Notes under the pieces: generated by a model
The model's input: the letters and a program-made list of their open reading frames with translations, nothing else
The model's database searches: none
Told to the model about the DNA's origin: nothing
Position numbers and translations under genes: made by a program
Assembly (NCBI GenBank): GCA_017556805.1
Contig: JAFYMC010000022.1
Location: 1 to 64,000, forward strand
Direction of reading: 5' to 3'
DNA length: 64,000 nt
Origin: Lachnospiraceae bacterium
Lineage (GTDB): Bacteria > Bacillota > Clostridia > Lachnospirales > Lachnospiraceae
Part shown: positions 1 through 8,317 of the stretch, piece by piece
Position numbering within the stretch: position 1 is the first letter of the stretch
How the letters are laid out: every line of letters begins with the position of its first letter

Positions 1-173
1 CTTCCGGTTCCGGCGTTGTTGTCGGGTCTTCCGGCTTCGGCGTTGTCGTCGGGTCTTCCGGCGTCGGGGTTGTCGTCGGCTCTTCCGGTTCCGGCGTTGT
101 CGTCGGCTCTTCCGGTTCCGGCGTTGTCGTCGGCTCTTCCGGTTCCGGCGTTGTCGTCGGCTCTTCCGGGGTC
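1..173 (-). repeat. 27-bp tandem repeat coding PTTTPEPEE units
   Basis: About six direct copies of a 27-bp unit are visible (core GGTTCCGGCGTTGTCGTCGG on the plus strand). The leftmost copies diverge (PEDPTTTPK, PEDPTTTPT). The array continues past the window start. Such arrays vary in copy number by slippage without breaking the frame. Confidence 0.9.
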
Positions 174-3100
174 GGATCTTCCTCTTCCGGGAAGTTAATC
201 AAAATTGGTTTACCTTCCTCTGCCTGCACCATTTTCCAGATGCCGTCTTTGTATTCGGTATACTCGTTACCGTCTGCATCCTTGAAAACAGCACCGGTAA
301 TGGTACAACCATCCGCATTAATCGGACAATTATAAATTTCGCCCCATACTTTTACTTTTGCATTCGGAGTAAATGTTATGGAATTCTGCGGATTAGAACC
401 GCCGGCAACCTTCTGTACATTAATATCACTATCTACTATTACCGTACCCTGTTCAAATATAAGATTTCCATCGGATACATAAATACCCGTACTACAATTT
501 TCAATTTCTAAAGTTCCTGTACCCGTAATCTTTACATACAAAGACTCAGAAAGACCTTCACGTATATAAAAACCATGACTATAGCCGGAAATAACATTTC
601 TTGTTCCATCTGCCAACACAATGGTAGTTCCATAAGGAACTTGAATTGCATTATAACCATCTTCTGCTTCAATGTTCACACCATTTAATGTTAAAGTATG
701 TGTTTCTCCATCCCAGGTCCAGTTCGGTCCATGCTTATCCACGTTGGTCACGTACGTATTAAAATCAATGTAAATTTCTAAAATTTCCTGAGGTTCTGCC
801 TTAATCTCGATGGTTGCATCCTTTGTAAATCCATAGAGATCAATTCTCACATAACTGCTGTCAATATCTATGTAATCCAATCTTGCACCATCTAATTTTA
901 TGCTGTTCCTTATCTCTTCGTACATATCAGAAGTAAACTCATAACCTTCCGGTGCAGAAATATAAATAGAAACCAAACTTCCTGCTGTAAGACCCGTTTC
1001 TTTAGAGATATAAACAGCGCCTTCCGGATAATCTGCCTTATTTGTCATGGTAAGAGTAAAGCCTGCCGGTTCTTCCAGTGCAGCAGGTGCAATTGTAATT
1101 GTTACATTATCTTGAATAACTCCTACCTCACACATGAACAAACCAGCATCACCCAAAGGAGTAGCACTCATTGTAGAATCTGCTAATTTCAATGTAAAAT
1201 TAGTATCACTAACTACAATTAAAGTACTTCCTTTTTGTATTTCAATTTCTAGTCCTTCGAGTACTATAGGTTCAGTAGTGCCATCACTATATCCCAAAAT
1301 TCCTTCAAAGTTTGATTTGACAAATGTTACAGTAGCGGTTTCAGCTGGTTCTTCGTCATCATCTTCCGCTTCCCCATGTAACGGCAATACCGCTACTTCC
1401 TGTATATGCCCCTTTGCATTCAATTTTATGATTTCTATATAATCATAGTCATCGATTGGTCTACCATAAAATTCATCCTCAAGATAATACGGTTCCGGTG
1501 CATAATCGGCACCCCAAATCATAGCCAGCTCATGCTCATACTCATCTGTATCACATCTCAAATAATCATCGAGTCTTGCCTGAATCGCCTCTGTAACCGT
1601 CTGTCCTTCACTAGCCTGACCAAGGTAGAAGCCCCATCTGTATCCCGGTTCTTTTTCGATTCCGGATACCTTATATACATAATAATTGTTGTCGCTTTCT
1701 GCAAGAGATACCTGTGCTGAAATATTCTCAATCGGTCCTACCGGAGGAGCTTGGAATTCCGCCGTCTCTAACGGATAACATACCGTCAGAAACTCCGAAT
1801 AATTATCCATCACTGTAAAATTCTCGTCTCCGTTTACCGTTACATCTTCACTAAACAGGCAAAATCTATCAGCAAACAATCCGACTATCCATACATAGTT
1901 TTCGCCGTCCTGAATTACATAACCGCCATCATCAAGCATTCTAATGGTTCCGTCACTCTCCACTTTACCTACCATGCCCATATCAATCATATACTTGGCA
2001 TCTTCAGGTACAGTAAAGAATTCCCAATAAGCAGCCTCCGATGCCATGTCACCCGGTACAATACTCGGAATCACGGATGCAACATTGATTGTTACGCTGT
2101 CAATGGTCTCAACTTCTCTGTCCGCTATAGTTAACGGATAATACACATAAATGAAAGACTCTGAATAAGTATCTGTATACGTTTTCAGGCCTGCTCCGGT
2201 AACTGTTACATCATCAGCAAACGAAAGATTTCCGTTCTTTGATTGAATAACCATTACATAAGCATATAAATCATAAGTAGAAAATTCATGTCCATTTGAT
2301 AATGGATTACTATAAGGATTATAACTTCCGTCCGATTTTAGCTTAAGGAACGCAACATCTCCTATTTCATATTCCGCATCGTCAGCAACAGAAAAGTATC
2401 CTGAATAATCATTCTCACCTACCGTGGTTCCTTCCTGAACACTCGGAATATTTCCTGCCACATTTATTGTTACGTTCTCAATTTTCGGCATTGTATATTC
2501 AAATACAAGCGAATCGGTAGTCACACCATTGACATCCAGCTGTGCCACATACTCTCCGAGCTCCGTAGGCGCCGTGTCCGTCCAGTTATACGGATAATTT
2601 AAGCTATACTGCAACTTTGGCTCAACCAATCCGGCTTTATCCCAATTGTTCTTCTCGATTGTTGCTCCGCTGTATGGTGTTCCTTCACTTACTCTTCCTT
2701 GATTTTTCACACTAAAGGTACAGGAAATCGCGGAATATTGAGGATAATCCTGAAAATTTGCTTCATAATAAGGACAACAAGATACATTACAAGCAGCATA
2801 AATATTATAAAGGTCATTACTATAACTACTTCTCTTATAATCCCAGTTATGATTCGTATGACAAGCAAAAAATCCCGCACCGGTTATTGCATAGTATCTT
2901 TCGTCGTAACTATTTGTTTCATCATAAATAAAAATCGCAATTGATTCATTTTCCGACAAATACATGGTTGTTTCTTCTTGATAAAACGCATAACCATCTT
3001 GATTATCAAGCACAAGATTGCTATCCAAATTAGAACCACTCGTTACATCCTGAATAAGTTTACCAATTCGTCTGTTAACTACCAGATCGTAGTGATACTC

Positions 3101-3316
3101 AGGCATATCTGCATAACGGGAAAGCGCATACTCCTGTCCTCCCTGTGGCGTAATCGTAACATAATTTCCATTCACCTGAATCCAACTACTGATATCCGCA
3201 ACGACACCGGAGTCGGCCTTTGCTTCCTTTGCACTTCCCGCAAAGAGCGACAACACCATCGTCAAAACAAGAAGCAAACTCAGTATTCGTTTTTTGTTTC
3301 CGTTTCCTTTGTTCAT
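1..3316 (-). CDS. Large secreted surface protein with Pro/Thr/Glu-rich repeat stalk (3' end outside window)
   Basis: The frame is open from an ATG at 3316 to the window edge, giving at least 1,105 residues. GGAGG lies 8 nt upstream of this ATG; another ATG 6 nt further up is too close to it. The N-terminus is a clear signal peptide (MNKGNGNKKR, hydrophobic LLLVLTMVLSLFAG, then AKADSG). Residues about 280-400 and 405-525 look like two copies of one domain, each ending near a VTINVA motif. About 858-962 carries a W(T/S)WD...LTLNGV stretch common in Clostridia surface proteins. Codons near position 1-173 encode tandem PTTTPEPEE units, typical of a wall-spanning stalk. A sorting motif or wall-binding domain should lie beyond the edge. 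The gene follows the lone receiver gene by 70 bp and probably shares its promoter. The adhesin role is inferred; no binding domain is certain. Confidence 0.85.
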   Translation of the reverse strand, partial: MNKGNGNKKRILSLLLVLTMVLSLFAGSAKEAKADSGVVADISSWIQVNGNYVTITPQGGQEYALSRYADMPEYHYDLVVNRRIGKLIQDVTSGSNLDSNLVLDNQDGYAFYQEETTMYLSENESIAIFIYDETNSYDERYYAITGAGFFACHTNHNWDYKRSSYSNDLYNIYAACNVSCCPYYEANFQDYPQYSAISCTFSVKNQGRVSEGTPYSGATIEKNNWDKAGLVEPKLQYSLNYPYNWTDTAPTELGEYVAQLDVNGVTTDSLVFEYTMPKIENVTINVAGNIPSVQEGTTVGENDYSGYFSVADDAEYEIGDVAFLKLKSDGSYNPYSNPLSNGHEFSTYDLYAYVMVIQSKNGNLSFADDVTVTGAGLKTYTDTYSESFIYVYYPLTIADREVETIDSVTINVASVIPSIVPGDMASEAAYWEFFTVPEDAKYMIDMGMVGKVESDGTIRMLDDGGYVIQDGENYVWIVGLFADRFCLFSEDVTVNGDENFTVMDNYSEFLTVCYPLETAEFQAPPVGPIENISAQVSLAESDNNYYVYKVSGIEKEPGYRWGFYLGQASEGQTVTEAIQARLDDYLRCDTDEYEHELAMIWGADYAPEPYYLEDEFYGRPIDDYDYIEIIKLNAKGHIQEVAVLPLHGEAEDDDEEPAETATVTFVKSNFEGILGYSDGTTEPIVLEGLEIEIQKGSTLIVVSDTNFTLKLADSTMSATPLGDAGLFMCEVGVIQDNVTITIAPAALEEPAGFTLTMTNKADYPEGAVYISKETGLTAGSLVSIYISAPEGYEFTSDMYEEIRNSIKLDGARLDYIDIDSSYVRIDLYGFTKDATIEIKAEPQEILEIYIDFNTYVTNVDKHGPNWTWDGETHTLTLNGVNIEAEDGYNAIQVPYGTTIVLADGTRNVISGYSHGFYIREGLSESLYVKITGTGTLEIENCSTGIYVSDGNLIFEQGTVIVDSDINVQKVAGGSNPQNSITFTPNAKVKVWGEIYNCPINADGCTITGAVFKDADGNEYTEYKDGIWKMVQAEEGKPILINFPEEEDPTPEEPTTTPEPEEPTTTPEPEEPTTTPEPEEPTTTPTPEDPTTTPKPEDPTTTPEPE

Positions 3317-3386
3317 ACACATATCCTCCGTTTTTTTTATTTTTCTTTTTCACTTATCGTTTCCCAGCCATCCGGCCTTTCTGTCG

Positions 3387-3773
3387 CTATCCGCTGGCCA
3401 CCCCTTCCATCACCGGATACCGGAGATTCCGAAGTTCTTCTTCTACCCGGTGCCTTGTGACAGGCTTTGTAATATACCCGCTGGCTCTGACCTGTAATAC
3501 ATCCTTGGCAAATTCCTTTTCCGAACAAACGGTGGCAAATATAATATTTGCCCGTGGGAACTGCTCCCGGATACGTTCCGCCAGAGTCATGCCTCCGTTG
3601 GCGTACAGGGCAATTTCACAAAACAGTACGTCACAGCCGGACCGTTCCGCAAAGTCATAAGCCTCTGCTGCCTTTGTAAAGCCGGATACATTCGCCGTCG
3701 GCAATACGGATTGCACTTCTTTTACCAGGCCCTCCAAGAGTACCGGATGGTCATCCACACAGATTACCTGCAA
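3387..3773 (-). CDS. Stand-alone response-regulator receiver domain with Asp-to-Glu phospho-acceptor
   Basis: A 128-residue protein consisting only of a CheY-like receiver. It starts at TTG 3773, preceded by AAGGAGG at good spacing. Visible receiver features are the acidic pair (VDDHP, residues 7-8) and the conserved Lys in ITKPVT. The phospho-acceptor site reads DVLFCEIAL where the neighbouring regulator at 7544-8317 reads DVAFLDISM, so Asp is replaced by Glu (codon GAA). Glu at this place often mimics phosphorylation or blocks it. No output domain follows the receiver. The gene sits between a repeat-bearing promoter and the surface-protein gene, so it may act by protein-protein contact on that system. 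It could also be the remnant of a longer regulator, since its full-length homologue in this window has a DNA-binding half. Confidence 0.85.
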   Translation of the reverse strand: MQVICVDDHPVLLEGLVKEVQSVLPTANVSGFTKAAEAYDFAERSGCDVLFCEIALYANGGMTLAERIREQFPRANIIFATVCSEKEFAKDVLQVRASGYITKPVTRHRVEEELRNLRYPVMEGVASG

Positions 3774-3814
3774 CCGATATCCGCCTCCTTCCTACTATTC
3801 TTATCTTTGCATAC

Positions 3815-3849
3815 AGTATAACAAATCATATCTTACAAATTTCTTACAA
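3815..3849 (-). promoter_or_regulatory. Promoter with 19-bp direct-repeat operator for receiver/surface-protein unit
   Basis: On the minus strand a -10 box TATACT (3820-3815) lies 10 nt downstream of the direct repeat TTGTAAGAAATTTGTAAGA (3849-3831), whose TTGTAAGA half-sites are 11 bp apart. The -35 position falls inside the repeat and has no good consensus (GAAATT), as expected for an activator-dependent promoter. The identical 19 bp occurs at 10192-10210. Confidence 0.75.
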
Positions 3850-3894
3850 ATCCCCCTTCTGTTAAAAGTTTTTTATAAATTTTTTCTACAAATC

Positions 3895-3923
3895 AAAAAA
3901 AGGCCGCCTTTTTAGGCGACCTT
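3895..3923 (-). terminator. Rho-independent terminator after the lipoprotein gene
   Basis: The minus strand folds AGGTCGCC/GGCGGCCT (one G-T pair) followed by a run of seven T. It ends the kinase-regulator-cyclase-lipoprotein operon and separates it from the downstream receiver promoter. Confidence 0.85.
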
Positions 3924-3935
3924 TCCTATCGTTTA

Positions 3936-5870
3936 CTATTCGTTTCTTTCTACATAAGGGCCTTCCCAGCGGGTCTGTTCCGGCCATCCGGTGGTATCAA
4001 AGGAATCCCTGATACAGGCATTGTAATACTCCATTTTGTCTATCAGCTTCGGACGTATCTGAAAACTGATACGGTGGTCACTCATTGCCTCCTCCATGAG
4101 AGTTGCCCGATCCTCCGTCGGATAGCTCATTCCGTAATTGGATATAAAGTAGGCATAGTATTCCTCGTTCCGAAACTGCTCCGGTATATCTTCCACCAAA
4201 TAGGACTCTGCATAAGTGAAGTCCTCCGGACAGTACGATATCCAGGTTTCTTCCCCGAACAGTGCTCCCGTTCTGCGGCCGGCATCCCACAATAGCTTTT
4301 TGTCTATTATATGGGAAATCTCGTGGTAATAGGTGGAAACATCGGTCACCGGCACATCCGCCACAATCAGATAATAGGTTCCGCACTCCTGTGCAAATGC
4401 CGCCACACCGCCTTCCTTCGGCCTTGTTCCCGTGTAGCGCAGACAGTTTACCAATTCAATCTGCACCCGCTCGATTGTGCCGTAACAAAGCTGTTCAAAA
4501 AATCCGGCCGGATACCCCGTAAGCGCCGTTTCCAAACGATCCAACGCCTCCGTAAGCATTTCCGTATCCGTCATTTCTTCCGCTTCATAGGAAGTATAGG
4601 TCAGCTGACACTCATCCGCAATCCGGATATCCACACCGAACCGCTCCGACAGTTCTTTCGCCCGCCGGTATAGCGACGCATCCGCCGTCACTCCTCCCGG
4701 CCGTTCCTCTCTGTACTCTTCCGTAAAAAGCGGTGCTCCCTCACACGCTGCCGCCGTATCCCAAAACATAAGCCGGGAACCGCCATCCTCAAACACTACG
4801 GTAAAGAAGTATCCCTCCCACAGCGGGCTGTATACCGGTTCGGAACAAAAGTATCCTTCGGTCTCCGTCAGCTCACAAACCGACAAAAAACTTCCGTCAC
4901 TGCCGTACAAGGTCCGCATATTCGGACCCCCCACCAGAATAGCCCCATCTTCGGTCAGACTTGCCCCGTAGATTGCTTCAAAGGAATTTATTTTATAAGC
5001 ATCCTCTGCCTTTTGATACAGATAATAGGTGCCCCACCTATCGCTGCCATGAAACAACCATATCTCGTTTTCCCGGTATGCCTCCTCCACCGTTCTGTGC
5101 CGATACGGCAGTCCGGAAAACGCTCCGGTTTCCAAATCCAACATCACACTCTTTGTTTTCTGCGACGTCAAATCATCATATGTAAGTACCAGCTCATTCC
5201 CGGATTTCCCCTTGACAATCACCTCTGTCGCCCGCTCCAGTACCGCCTCTTTCTCCCCGGTGGCAAGCTCTACCCGGTACACTCCGTTCGCCCAACTGAC
5301 AACATACATGGCAGTAAAGTCCGGCGTAACGTACCAGTTCTCCCAATCCGCTTCGCAGGTATATTCCTTACAAAGCTCCAACGCCTCCGAAAGAATGAAA
5401 ACCTTCCCGGCTGCGGAATCACACACCGCAATTCGGTCCTGTTCCACCGCCACCGTAACATAACCCTCACATTCGATTTGCTCCGTTGCCAGAAGCGCCC
5501 CGTTTCTTAGGGAAAATACGTTCAGCGTCAGCATTGTTTCTTCCTCTTCCCACTGCGGGTCCGAAGTAACCAAAAGCTTCTCTCCCATCAAATAACACTT
5601 GGGGCGGTTCATCGTCTCCAGTTCCTTCATCGGAACCGAATACACATTACCGCTTACCCCTGCCGGGATACGGTTGTCAAACAACGTAAGTGCAGGAAGC
5701 GGTGTAGCCGTAATTTCCGGCTCCTGCGGTTTCTCCGCGACCGATTCCGACACCACCGGGGTCTTTGTCGGCAGGCCGCCCTCTTTGGTATCCTGCTTAC
5801 AACCGGCCCCAGCCAATAGTAATCCCATTAAAACCGCGATGCCGATTTTTCTGTACTTCTTGCTATACAT
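3936..5870 (-). CDS. Lipoprotein with repeat-rich N-terminal half and C-terminal HExxH (zincin-like) domain
   Basis: 644 residues. The N-terminus is a short charged stretch, a hydrophobic segment and a Cys in LLLAGAGC, fitting a lipoprotein signal although the -3 residue is atypical. A Thr/Pro linker follows. The next ~350 residues are beta-rich with repeated acidic/aromatic patterns, compatible with a beta-propeller (not proven). The C-terminal part contains HEISH at residues 516-520, the zinc-metallopeptidase signature, with more acidic residues downstream (EDFTYAESYLVEDIPEQF, EEAMSDH) that could supply the third ligand. The start overlaps the end of the cyclase gene by 8 bp, so the two are translationally coupled. 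Being anchored outside the membrane beside a repeat-stalk surface protein, it might process or release surface proteins; that is inference. Confidence 0.8.
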   Translation of the reverse strand: MYSKKYRKIGIAVLMGLLLAGAGCKQDTKEGGLPTKTPVVSESVAEKPQEPEITATPLPALTLFDNRIPAGVSGNVYSVPMKELETMNRPKCYLMGEKLLVTSDPQWEEEETMLTLNVFSLRNGALLATEQIECEGYVTVAVEQDRIAVCDSAAGKVFILSEALELCKEYTCEADWENWYVTPDFTAMYVVSWANGVYRVELATGEKEAVLERATEVIVKGKSGNELVLTYDDLTSQKTKSVMLDLETGAFSGLPYRHRTVEEAYRENEIWLFHGSDRWGTYYLYQKAEDAYKINSFEAIYGASLTEDGAILVGGPNMRTLYGSDGSFLSVCELTETEGYFCSEPVYSPLWEGYFFTVVFEDGGSRLMFWDTAAACEGAPLFTEEYREERPGGVTADASLYRRAKELSERFGVDIRIADECQLTYTSYEAEEMTDTEMLTEALDRLETALTGYPAGFFEQLCYGTIERVQIELVNCLRYTGTRPKEGGVAAFAQECGTYYLIVADVPVTDVSTYYHEISHIIDKKLLWDAGRRTGALFGEETWISYCPEDFTYAESYLVEDIPEQFRNEEYYAYFISNYGMSYPTEDRATLMEEAMSDHRISFQIRPKLIDKMEYYNACIRDSFDTTGWPEQTRWEGPYVERNE

Positions 5871-7512
5871 CCGTTTCTTTCCCGCTTTCCATATACTTCA
5901 TCCGTATTTTCTTCTCATACATCCGTGCGTCTGCATTACGGAACACATCCTCATAGCCGCTATCCTGCTCCGGATTGTATATTGCAAACCCGATTGCCGC
6001 AGACACCATCGAACCTTTGGATGAAATGCTCTCCATCTGTTCAAACATCCGTTGCAGTTCCATACATTCTTCGTATGACTTATCCTGCAACAATACCACA
6101 AATTCATCACCGCCGATGCGATATACATTCTCTCCGCCAAAGCATCTGATAATTTGTTTCGCTGCCGTTATAATTAACTCGTTTCCGTATTCATGACCGT
6201 ATGTATCATTTGCGATTTTCAGATTATTTACATCAATTACAAATACCGCCGGTACAGCCGTCCCGTTTTCCAAAAACTCCCTGATACGATATACCTCACT
6301 TAAATATGCCGTATTGTTCTTTACCCCGGTCAATTTATCGTAATACGCCAGGTTGTTAATATAATCGATACGTGCCTGTAATTGCTTCGCCGTAGACTTA
6401 ACGCTTTCCGTCAAGGTCCCGATTTCGTCCTTCGTTTTACATTCCAATACAATATCCAGGTTTCCTTCGGCAATTTCTTTTGCGGCAGTATTCAGTTCTC
6501 TCAGCGGACGCACTATGTTTCGTGTTACCACCAGAGTAATGCACAGCATCCCTATAATGCTTAACCCTACAATGGTCACCATCCGCCCCAGTAAATCATC
6601 CGCATTACGGAACACTTCCTCTACCGGTGCAGTTACCGCCAAATACATGCCGTTCGACAATTTCTGAAACATCACCTGGCAGTCCGCATCCCGATACCGA
6701 TAAGAATATAGCTTCTTATCCTTCGGTAAGGACGACGCATTTAATTCCTCTAGGTCTCCCCCCAATGAACTTACCTGTACCCCGCTTTCGTGATGCCTGC
6801 TGTAAAGTATTTCGCATGCATCATTTGTTATAAATGCATTTCCCGTCTCATAGGTTCTGATACTGTCAACTTCTTTGATGATGTATTCAAAGTCAATGTC
6901 CATTCCCACAACTCCCAGCAGATCTCCGTCTTTATATACCGGAATCACATAGGAAATCATGTAAATATCCAGATTTTTATTATAATACGGCTCCATCCAG
7001 ACCGATTTTCCCTCTTCTATGGGAATATAATACCATCCCACATGTTCGATATCATCCTTGTCATATAGTGACAAATCCGTCGGTTCCAGACTGTCAAACT
7101 CGCCGCTCTCCTTGTTGTAAAGCATCAAAAAGCCCGACTTCGGTAATGTATATTCACAATTAAAGCGAACATACACCGCCACCGCCCCCTGGGTTTCGTT
7201 TACTATGGTTTCGCCCAATGCTTTCGTCTCTCTCGTATAGGCCAGCAAGTAGTCTTCGTCTTCTGCCAGGCGCTTCACACTATCCACATTGTCCCTTGCG
7301 AATTCGGCCAATATCTCTACCGACTGTTCTACTCTTTCAAAGACCGTGTTTAGCTCTTCCGTGTTTTGTCCTGCGGTCAGTGTCATGATCGAAACGCACT
7401 CCTCATTCAATGCTTTTCGAAAGCTGACACCGCTGATTCCCAACACAAAGACAGACGGCACTATAATCCCGATTAAAATCAAACATAGAATTTTCGTCTG
7501 TATTGATTTCAT
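5863..7512 (-). CDS. Membrane diguanylate cyclase (Cache-HAMP-GGDEF)
   Basis: 549 residues. A first membrane segment (about 7-29) is followed by a large extracellular region resembling a double Cache sensor (WYYIPIEEGKSVWMEPYYNKNLDIYMISY and GVVGMDIDFEYI are typical). A second membrane segment (about 313-332) leads to a HAMP domain (about 333-385) and a GGDEF domain with intact GGDEF at 467-471 and the LTGVKNNTAY entry motif. No RxxD product-inhibition site is seen just before GGDEF. It makes cyclic di-GMP from two GTP in response to an unknown external ligand. The gene begins 32 bp after the response regulator gene and ends inside the lipoprotein gene, so cyclase output is tied to the same two-component operon. 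Confidence 0.92.
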   Translation of the reverse strand: MKSIQTKILCLILIGIIVPSVFVLGISGVSFRKALNEECVSIMTLTAGQNTEELNTVFERVEQSVEILAEFARDNVDSVKRLAEDEDYLLAYTRETKALGETIVNETQGAVAVYVRFNCEYTLPKSGFLMLYNKESGEFDSLEPTDLSLYDKDDIEHVGWYYIPIEEGKSVWMEPYYNKNLDIYMISYVIPVYKDGDLLGVVGMDIDFEYIIKEVDSIRTYETGNAFITNDACEILYSRHHESGVQVSSLGGDLEELNASSLPKDKKLYSYRYRDADCQVMFQKLSNGMYLAVTAPVEEVFRNADDLLGRMVTIVGLSIIGMLCITLVVTRNIVRPLRELNTAAKEIAEGNLDIVLECKTKDEIGTLTESVKSTAKQLQARIDYINNLAYYDKLTGVKNNTAYLSEVYRIREFLENGTAVPAVFVIDVNNLKIANDTYGHEYGNELIITAAKQIIRCFGGENVYRIGGDEFVVLLQDKSYEECMELQRMFEQMESISSKGSMVSAAIGFAIYNPEQDSGYEDVFRNADARMYEKKIRMKYMESGKETDV

Positions 7513-7543
7513 CCTATCATCCTCTCATTTCATCCTTCGTTTC

Positions 7544-8317
7544 CTAATGATTCTCCAACAATCCGCAGGTGCCCTCTGCCCAACTGTATTGTGTCATATA
7601 TTCCCCGAAAAACTCCGGCTTTCCGTTTTTTAGGAAGCTGTAATAATCACAATCAATACGTTCCGCATCCACACTGTAGGAAGTGCCTCGTTTTACCAGA
7701 ATACCTTCGGCGCCCACTTCTTTTAATGTGAATTTTAAATCATTCATCAGCTGATACAAATAGTTTCTGTTTTTCGCATCATCCGTATCATCCTCCCACA
7801 ACACAGCGCAGATTTCTTTCGTGGTTACGCCAGCACCGTTCCTGTCTATCAGATAGGCAAACAGTTCCTTCGTCTTCGGGCGCTTAAATGCAAGCGGTTC
7901 TCTGTTGCGAAAAACATCAAAGTTTCCGAAACATTTTACGGTTAACAACCGTTCCTTTGCCTTTTGCCCCTTAATATGGTCCAGTTCTTTTTGTACCGCC
8001 TCTGCCGTGATAGGCTTCATAAGATATCCTGCCACATGAATCCGAAAGGCATCCACCGCATATTCGGAATAGCCGGTGCAAAAAATCACCTTACAATCCG
8101 GTTGCAGCTCCTGAATCTTTTCCGCCAATACGATACCACCCATACCACGCATGCTGATATCAAGAAAGGCAACATCTACCGTATTTTCTTCTACCCACTG
8201 TAATGCTTCCGAACAAGAGCCGAACTCATACACCTGTTCAATATCCTCCGACTCCCGAACCGCCTTCTGCAACGCAGCCAACATCGGTCTTTCATCATCC
8301 ACCGCTATAGCTATCAT
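7544..8317 (-). CDS. Response regulator: receiver plus winged-helix (SARP/OmpR-like) DNA-binding domain
   Basis: 257 residues. The receiver (1-120) has DDE at 7-9, phospho-acceptor Asp in VAFLDISM and Lys in LMKPIT. Residues about 128-230 resemble the winged-helix of SARP/OmpR regulators (KCFGNFDVF...LAFKRPKTKELFAYLIDRNG...ICAVLW). No full bacterial transcriptional activation domain follows. AGGAGG lies 7 nt before ATG 8317, which overlaps the kinase stop (ATGA). Regulators of this fold bind direct repeats, and two identical repeats with 11-bp spacing lie at the promoters at 10192-10210 and 3831-3849. It is therefore the prime candidate to control its own operon and the surface-protein unit. 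Confidence 0.9.
   Translation of the reverse strand: MIAIAVDDERPMLAALQKAVRESEDIEQVYEFGSCSEALQWVEENTVDVAFLDISMRGMGGIVLAEKIQELQPDCKVIFCTGYSEYAVDAFRIHVAGYLMKPITAEAVQKELDHIKGQKAKERLLTVKCFGNFDVFRNREPLAFKRPKTKELFAYLIDRNGAGVTTKEICAVLWEDDTDDAKNRNYLYQLMNDLKFTLKEVGAEGILVKRGTSYSVDAERIDCDYYSFLKNGKPEFFGEYMTQYSWAEGTCGLLENH

Noticed and set aside
16-198. Open frame coding Ala-Leu-Pro-Ser repeats on the plus strand
   Set aside because: It is the antisense of the 27-bp stalk repeats of the minus-strand surface protein and has no ribosome-binding site of its own.
3317-3386. Possible cyclic di-GMP riboswitch in front of the surface-protein gene
   Set aside because: The gap is only 70 bp and lacks the conserved GEMM core; such a switch cannot fit between the receiver stop and the start codon.
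1134-3660. Several plus-strand frames of 80-160 residues across the surface-protein and receiver genes
   Set aside because: They lie opposite a continuous minus-strand gene with signal peptide and good start site; the translations are Ile/Ser-rich without domain features.
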